Shown: positions 59,085 through 64,000 of the stretch, in pieces
Numbering within the stretch: the first letter of the stretch is position 1
How the letters are laid out: each line of letters opens with the position of its first letter
The notes under the pieces: model-generated
Told to the model about the DNA's origin: nothing
What the model saw: only the letters and a program-made list of their open reading frames with translations
Database searches by the model: none
Origin: Ochrobactrum sp. Marseille-Q0166
GTDB taxonomy: Bacteria; Pseudomonadota; Alphaproteobacteria; Rhizobiales; Rhizobiaceae
Reading direction: 5' to 3'
NCBI RefSeq assembly: GCF_014397025.1
Contig: NZ_JACJUO010000002.1
Coordinates: 1 to 64,000 of the forward strand
Length of the DNA: 64,000 nt
Made by a program: the position numbers and the translations under genes

Positions 59085-59087
59085 TGA

Positions 59088-60173
59088 TCAGGCCTTTCCT
59101 GCTGAGCGACCCGCCACAAAGCGGATGCGATAGTGAATGAGTGTGTCGCAAGCGAGTACGAAAAACAGGATCATGCCCTGAAACACGCGCGCTGACTTTT
59201 CGGAGATACCGATAGCAACCTGTGCTGCCTCGCCGCCAAGGTATGAAAGTGCCAGCACGAAACCAGCTGCAATCGCACCAATCGGATTGAGCCTTCCGAG
59301 GAAGGCAACGATAATCGCTGTAAAGCCATATCCGGGCGAGATGACAGGCCGTAACTGGCCAATGGCACCAGAGGTTTCGGCGATGCCTGCAAGACCAGCC
59401 AGCGCGCCTGAAATTGCAAAGACGAAGAAGACCAGCTTACCGCGGCTGAAACCTGCAAAGCGCCCTGCCCGTGGGCTTTGGCCGATAACCTTGACCTCAA
59501 AGCCTTTCAGCGTCTTGGCGAGCAGGAACCAGATCAGAACGGCGGCAACGATGGCAAAGATGAAGCCCCAATGGGCACGGCCCGATGCACTCCAGATTTC
59601 TGGCAGCACCGCACTTGGATTAAACTGGCGCGTTTCCGGGAAATTATAGCCTTCCGGATTGCGCCACGGGCCACGTACCAGCCAATCTAGGAACAACTGC
59701 GCCACATAGACCAGCATCAGGCTGGTGAGAATTTCATTGGTGTTGAAGCGGACTTTTAGAAGCGCCGGAATCGACGCATAGGCAGCACCGCCTGCCATGC
59801 CCATCAGCATCATCAAAGGCAATACGATCCACATCTGCAGATCGGGGAACATCACCGGCAGAATAGAACCGGTAATTGCGCCAATAATGAACTGGCCTTC
59901 AGCGCCGATATTCCAGTTGTTGGACTGGAAACAGACGCAAAGGCCAATAGCGATCAAAATAAGCGGTGTCGCCTTTACCAGAAGTTCATGCCACGACCAG
60001 ACGTCAAACAGTGGTTCGACAAAGAAGACATAAAGCGCGTGAAGCGGGTCTTTACCCATCAACGCAAAAGCAATGCCACCAAAAACAAGCGTAAGGGCCA
60101 AAGCCAGCAAAGGCGAAACGGCGCTGAAGATTTTTGAAGGTTGCGGACGTTTTACGAGTTCAATACGCATCAC
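59088..60173 (-). CDS. Nucleoside ABC transporter permease (YufP-like)
   Basis: A 361-residue BPD_transp_2 permease with about nine helices. LLVKATPLILIAIGLCVCFQSNNWNIGAEGQFIIGA (residues about 64-100) and EVKVIGQSPRAGRFAGFSRGK (coupling loop, about 225-245) are typical. It starts 4 bases inside the ATPase gene end (ATGA overlap). Confidence 0.88.
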   Translation of the reverse strand: MMRIELVKRPQPSKIFSAVSPLLALALTLVFGGIAFALMGKDPLHALYVFFVEPLFDVWSWHELLVKATPLILIAIGLCVCFQSNNWNIGAEGQFIIGAITGSILPVMFPDLQMWIVLPLMMLMGMAGGAAYASIPALLKVRFNTNEILTSLMLVYVAQLFLDWLVRGPWRNPEGYNFPETRQFNPSAVLPEIWSASGRAHWGFIFAIVAAVLIWFLLAKTLKGFEVKVIGQSPRAGRFAGFSRGKLVFFVFAISGALAGLAGIAETSGAIGQLRPVISPGYGFTAIIVAFLGRLNPIGAIAAGFVLALSYLGGEAAQVAIGISEKSARVFQGMILFFVLACDTLIHYRIRFVAGRSAGKA

Positions 60174-61735
60174 GCTGCCCCCGCCTGATCCGAGCCGGAA
60201 ACGCCGCCCATCAGCAGGCCAATCTTTTCCAGCGTTACGTCTGCGATAGGCATTGGATCGGAAAGCGCCCCATGGTTCATCACGGCAATACGATCACTGA
60301 TTTCAAGCAGTTCATCCAAATCCTGACTAATCACAAGCACGGCTGAACCCGAGCGGGCGAGATCAACCAGAGCCTGCCGGATATGCGCCGCAGCGCCTGC
60401 ATCCACGCCCCATGTCGGCTGATTGACGACCATTACAGAGGGAGAACGGTCCAGTTCGCGTCCGATGATGAACTTCTGCAGATTACCGCCCGACAAGGCC
60501 GAAGCTGGCGGATTTTCCGCACTCTTGCGTACATCCATTGTTTCGATAATACGCTTTGCAGCCGAGCGTAGTGCACTTTCAGCAATAAGCTTCAGCCTGC
60601 CACCGCGCATGAAGGCCTTCGCATCGGTTTTATAGCGCGAAAGGAAAAGATTGTCGGTCAGCGTCAAAGCTGGCACCGCGCCATGTCCTAGACGCTCTTC
60701 CGGCACAAAAGCCGCACCCATCATGCGGCGCTCACTAATGTCGAGCTTCCCAGCATCCGTGCCGCGAATGCGTACCGCTGACGGCGTCGATTGCACAACC
60801 TCGCCGGAAATGGCTTCAAAGAATTCGCCCTGCCCGTTTCCGGCGACACCGGCGATACCAACCACTTCACCAGCTTTAATGCTAAGCGAAATGTCTTTCA
60901 GTGCAGTCGAAAACGGACCGCGCGGAGCTTGGGACAGGTTTTTGATTTCAAAAATCGGCGCTGCCTGTGCTTCCAAAACTGCCATCGGACTGCGTGCCAC
61001 GACCTTGATGTCATTGCCAACCATCATGCGGGCCAGCGATGCAGCCGTTTCCTGTCTCGGATCACAATGTGCGACGACTTTGCCATGACGCAGCACAGTG
61101 GCGCGGTCGCAAAGCCGTTTTACCTCTTCGAGGCGATGACTGATATAAAGGATCGACTTGCCTTCCGCCTTCAAACGCTCCAGCGTTTCAAACAGGCGAT
61201 CAGCTTCCTGCGGTGTCAGAACCGATGTCGGCTCGTCAAGAATGATAAGGTCCGGCTCCTGCAACAGACAGCGCACAATTTCGATGCGCTGACGTTCGCC
61301 GACCGACAGATCGCCGACATGGGCCTGGGGATCAATCGGAAGACCATAAACCTGCCCAACATCGCGGGCACGCTTGGCGACTTCGGAAAGAGACAGCGAG
61401 CCGTTGAGAGAAAGTGCAATATTTTCGGCAGCAGTGAGCGAGTCAAACAGCGAAAAATGCTGGAAAACCATGCCGATGCCGAGTTTCCTTGCCATTGCCG
61501 GATCATTGATCGTTACCGGCTGACCTTTCCAGACGATCTCACCCTCAAGAGGCTGGAGCGCACCAAACAGCATTTTTACGAATGTGGATTTGCCAGCACC
61601 GTTTTCACCCAAAAGGGCGTGAATTTCCCCAGCTTCGATGACGAGATCTACCGCATCGCAGGCTCTGAGTTGACCAAATACTTTAGTGAGCCGGCGGACA
61701 TCCAAAAGAGGCCGGTCGGATAAAGGCGCTGACAT
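60170..61735 (-). CDS. Nucleoside ABC transporter ATPase, two nucleotide-binding domains
   Basis: A 521-residue protein with tandem ATPase domains (about 8-240 and 265-510). Domain 1: Walker A GENGAGKST, signature LSVGERQRIEI, Walker B LIILDEPTS. Domain 2 has a degenerate P-loop (GVAGNGQGE), signature ALSGGNLQKFIIGREL and VMVVNQPTWGVD. This asymmetry is normal for simple-sugar/nucleoside importers of the RbsA/YufO type. It starts the operon and energises both permeases. Confidence 0.9.
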   Translation of the reverse strand: MSAPLSDRPLLDVRRLTKVFGQLRACDAVDLVIEAGEIHALLGENGAGKSTFVKMLFGALQPLEGEIVWKGQPVTINDPAMARKLGIGMVFQHFSLFDSLTAAENIALSLNGSLSLSEVAKRARDVGQVYGLPIDPQAHVGDLSVGERQRIEIVRCLLQEPDLIILDEPTSVLTPQEADRLFETLERLKAEGKSILYISHRLEEVKRLCDRATVLRHGKVVAHCDPRQETAASLARMMVGNDIKVVARSPMAVLEAQAAPIFEIKNLSQAPRGPFSTALKDISLSIKAGEVVGIAGVAGNGQGEFFEAISGEVVQSTPSAVRIRGTDAGKLDISERRMMGAAFVPEERLGHGAVPALTLTDNLFLSRYKTDAKAFMRGGRLKLIAESALRSAAKRIIETMDVRKSAENPPASALSGGNLQKFIIGRELDRSPSVMVVNQPTWGVDAGAAAHIRQALVDLARSGSAVLVISQDLDELLEISDRIAVMNHGALSDPMPIADVTLEKIGLLMGGVSGSDQAGAA

Positions 61736-61908
61736 TGTCTTCTTGGCGTTCCCCGAGATTATTTTTAAATGACCTTATCCAGCAAGTTCGTTCTTGAAAA
61801 GCCAAAAAGAAAACGGCGGAGGACATATGCACACCGCCGAATTATTTAACGCAATATATGATCCCAAAAGCCTCGCAACCTTTAGGGATCGTGCTTACAG
61901 CTTCGACA

Positions 61909-62883
61909 TTACGGAAGGAGCACACTCGCACCTGTTGTCTTGCGTGATTCAAGATCTTCATGCGCTTTGCGTACGTCTTTTAGCGCATAGGTCTGGTTGA
62001 TTTCGATCTTAACCGCACCGCTTGCAACCACATCGAACAACGCGTTCGCCGTCTTTTCGAGGTCGGAACGCTTTGCAACGTAATGAAACAGCGTCGGGCG
62101 TGTCGCAAAAAGCGAACCCTTCTGGGCAAGAAGATTGAGATCAAACGGAGGAATAACGCCGGATGACTGACCGAAGCAGGCAAACATGCCCAAAGGCTTG
62201 AGCACATCGAGCGAACCCATATAGGTGTCACGTCCGACAGAATCATAAACGACATTCACACCCTCGCCGCCGGTGAGTTCCTTCACGCGTTCGACGAAAT
62301 TTTCGGTCCGGTAATTAATGACGTGGTCATAGCCGTGCGCTTTGGCCAAAGCGATCTTCTCATCCGATCCCGCAGTTCCGATAACGGTTGCACCAAGATG
62401 CTTCGCCCATTGACCGGCAATAAGCCCGACGCCACCCGCTGCCGCATGAAACAGGATTGTGTCTCCAGGCTTCACAACGAAAGTCTGGCGTAAGAGATAT
62501 TGCGCCGTCATGCCCTTGAGCATCATGGCAGCAGCTGTTTTCAACTCGATCCCATCGGGTACTTTTACCAGCCTGTCCGCAGGTAAAATGCGTTCCTCAG
62601 CATAAGAACCGGGGGTCGCGGCATAGGCGACACGATCACCGACCTGAAGATTTTCGACGCCGGAGCCAACAGCCACCACAATGCCCGCGCCTTCATTGCC
62701 GGGCGTAAACGGCATCTGAACCGCCTTATAAAGCCCAGTGCGGAAATAAACGTCGATGAAGTTCAGCCCGATTGCCTCGTGGCGCACCTTGGCTTCACCC
62801 GCTCCCGGCTCACCGATCTCGATCTGTTCATATTGCAGGACTTCCGGACCGCCGGTCTGGTGAACTCGAATAGCGTTGATCAT
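61909..62883 (-). CDS. qor: NADPH:quinone oxidoreductase, zinc-independent MDR family
   Basis: A 324-residue enzyme. NEGAGIVVAVGSGVENLQVG is the substrate-side loop, LLRQTFVVKPGDTILFHAAAGGVGLIAGQWAKHLGA carries the AxxGGVG nucleotide-binding loop (residues about 147-153), and VVYDSVGRDTYMGSL follows. Length matches quinone reductase QOR (about 325). It reduces quinones with NADPH. It lies 7 bases upstream-adjacent to pcs and may be cotranscribed. Confidence 0.88.
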   Translation of the reverse strand: MINAIRVHQTGGPEVLQYEQIEIGEPGAGEAKVRHEAIGLNFIDVYFRTGLYKAVQMPFTPGNEGAGIVVAVGSGVENLQVGDRVAYAATPGSYAEERILPADRLVKVPDGIELKTAAAMMLKGMTAQYLLRQTFVVKPGDTILFHAAAGGVGLIAGQWAKHLGATVIGTAGSDEKIALAKAHGYDHVINYRTENFVERVKELTGGEGVNVVYDSVGRDTYMGSLDVLKPLGMFACFGQSSGVIPPFDLNLLAQKGSLFATRPTLFHYVAKRSDLEKTANALFDVVASGAVKIEINQTYALKDVRKAHEDLESRKTTGASVLLP

Positions 62884-62890
62884 AGTTTGC

Positions 62891-63691
62891 TCAGCCTCTC
62901 TTATTCGCTTTTGCGGCCTGTTCAGCTGCGATAACAGCAGCAGTTCTCCCGAGATTGGGGAAGAACTGCATGATTGCGCCGATGAAGTAGATATAAAGAC
63001 CGGTCACTGTGATACCGACGCGCACCCAGAGCGGCGCATCGAGCGTATAGTAAAGACCGGCAGCGCCAAAGGCACACCACAGTAAAAAGATCGTCAGATT
63101 AAGCGGGCGCAGACGCACCACCCGCACCGGATGCAGGAAACTGATTGGCAGGAAGGAAAGGATCGCTGACAGAACCACGATTGCGAAAGCTTCCCATTCT
63201 CCGGGCCGGACAATAAAGAGCGTAAATACCACCATATTCCATACAACGGGGAAACCTTTGAAGAAGTTTTCCTTCGTCTTCATGCCAGTGTCGGCGTAGT
63301 AAATAGCGCTCGAAACCACAATAATCGCACCGGATAAGAAGGACAGGTTTGTCCCCATGAAACCACTTTGATAAAGCGCAAAGGCCGGTATCAGAACATA
63401 GGTCACGTAGTCGATAATATTGTCGAGCAACTCCCCCGACCAATTGGGAAGCACATATTTGACTTCCAGCTTGCGCGCGATGGGCCCATCGATGCCATCG
63501 ACGAACAATGCAAGGCCAAGCCACCACCACATGGCGGTATAGCGGCCATCACTTGCAGCCACGATCGACAGAAACGCCAGAAACGAACCGGACGCGGTGA
63601 GCAGATGAACAGAAAATGCCTTCGCCTGCGGCGCGGTCACTTTCTTGGCTTTGAGTTTTCCGGTCAGTTTGCTTTTCACGCCGTTTGCCAT
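62891..63691 (-). CDS. pcs: Phosphatidylcholine synthase Pcs
   Basis: A 266-residue inner-membrane enzyme with about eight helices. DGIDGPIARKLEVKYVLPNW then SGELLDNIIDYVTYVLIPAF (residues about 64-103) is the CDP-alcohol phosphotransferase signature with its metal-binding aspartates. It condenses choline directly with CDP-diacylglycerol. This pathway is typical of rhizobia, Brucella and Ochrobactrum and supports the taxonomic reading. Normal length. Confidence 0.92.
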   Translation of the reverse strand: MANGVKSKLTGKLKAKKVTAPQAKAFSVHLLTASGSFLAFLSIVAASDGRYTAMWWWLGLALFVDGIDGPIARKLEVKYVLPNWSGELLDNIIDYVTYVLIPAFALYQSGFMGTNLSFLSGAIIVVSSAIYYADTGMKTKENFFKGFPVVWNMVVFTLFIVRPGEWEAFAIVVLSAILSFLPISFLHPVRVVRLRPLNLTIFLLWCAFGAAGLYYTLDAPLWVRVGITVTGLYIYFIGAIMQFFPNLGRTAAVIAAEQAAKANKRG

Positions 63692-63768
63692 TTCTGTTGA
63701 TCGCCGCCTTCAATCTTCCAACAATGCGTGAAGCGGCAGATAAGACTTCCAAGGAGAAAGACCCGTGG

Positions 63769-63885
63769 AGGCCATGTTGTTGCATAAAGCTTTCCCCGAA
63801 TAAGGCGAAAAGAGCAAGTAAGTCATGAGACAAAACCGCCCTCATTCCACCAAAGATTGGGTTTTAGCTTATGCAACAATGGCCT
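63769..63885. repeat. 117-bp element bounded by an imperfect inverted repeat
   Basis: AGGCCATGTTGTTGCATAAAGC (63769-63790, as two parts AGGCCATG and TTGTTGCATAAAGC) is mirrored by GCTTATGCAACAATGGCCT (63867-63885) with two one-base gaps. The intervening sequence has no reading frame. Size and structure suit a small non-autonomous repeat or a long-range RNA stem upstream of the next gene. Confidence 0.45.
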
Positions 63886-63973
63886 TTGACCGCCATTTGC
63901 GGTTAAGTGGCAACAAATACGACGCGATGAGAATCGCTTTGGACCGGATGTTTCTGGGCAGGGATAGAGCACT

Positions 63974-64000
63974 ATGAATGACGTGGTTGTAGAAAAGCCC
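63974..64000 (+). CDS. 5' end of an unidentified gene, cut by the window edge
   Basis: ATG followed by nine readable codons (MNDVVVEKP). GGGATAGAG lies about 8 bases upstream. Divergent from pcs across a 282-base region that contains the inverted-repeat element. Too short to identify. Confidence 0.45.

Noticed and set aside
61794..62000. Short plus-strand frame upstream of the nucleoside transporter operon
   Set aside because: It has an AGGA-like site but overlaps the end of qor on the other strand, has no recognisable sequence and mirrors qor codons in its second half.
63549..63845. Minus-strand frame upstream of pcs
   Set aside because: Overlaps the start of pcs in another frame; composition is that of a shadow and no ribosome site is present.

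Overview
The window looks like an alphaproteobacterial chromosome of the Brucella/Ochrobactrum group. The evidence is an iron and haem locus with rirA, hmuPSTUV, a BhuA-type receptor and a BhuQ-type haem oxygenase, a bfd-bfr pair behind an Irr-type (ICE) box, and a phosphatidylcholine synthase gene. All family names come from reading the translated sequence and memory; no search was run.

Region 1 (about 1-3200) is a decayed remnant of a first prophage. The 5' end of an IS3-family transposase gene abuts a frameshifted 3' fragment of an HK97-type portal gene. Connector, adaptor and gp10-like genes follow, and the last is broken by a foreign-looking stretch with a 13-G run.

Region 2 (about 3214-46931) is a second, different prophage of about 43.7 kb. 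It lies between a 16-bp direct repeat at 3214-3229 and the same 16 bp at the 3' end of an intact tRNA-Ser(UGA) gene. A P4-type integrase and an AlpA-like protein sit next to the tRNA. From left to right it contains: an AT-rich cargo block (3.4-9.2 kb) with three unexplained two-gene cassettes; a lysis module with a lambda R-like endolysin, nested Rz/Rz1 spanins and a small holin-like protein; tail genes; and head genes of lambda type (gpE, gpD, S49 protease, lambda-type portal, gpW, GpA terminase), all on the minus strand. Next come a NusG-like protein that probably controls late transcription, an early operon (HTH protein, ParB/MT-A70 fusion, GapR-like protein), a cro/repressor switch with three operator-like sites, a HipA-like kinase/DUF3037 pair, and a plus-strand operon behind two more operator-like sites. 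At least five prophage genes carry frameshifts, deletions or a premature stop, while every host gene is intact, so this prophage is probably defective.

Region 3 (47-64 kb) is ordinary host chromosome: a YbaK-like deacylase, rirA, the haem uptake operon hmuP-S-T-U-V divergent from bhuA, bhuQ, bfd-bfr, a BMP-type nucleoside ABC transporter operon, a quinone oxidoreductase and pcs. A TGA-N9-TCA iron-responsive operator overlaps the likely -35 box of bhuA, and ICE-like palindromes precede rirA and bfd-bfr. These fit joint control by RirA and Irr.

The best candidates for something undescribed are the cargo cassettes at 3438-5110, 5346-7715 and 8337-9208, and the HipA-like/DUF3037 pair at 40061-41663.
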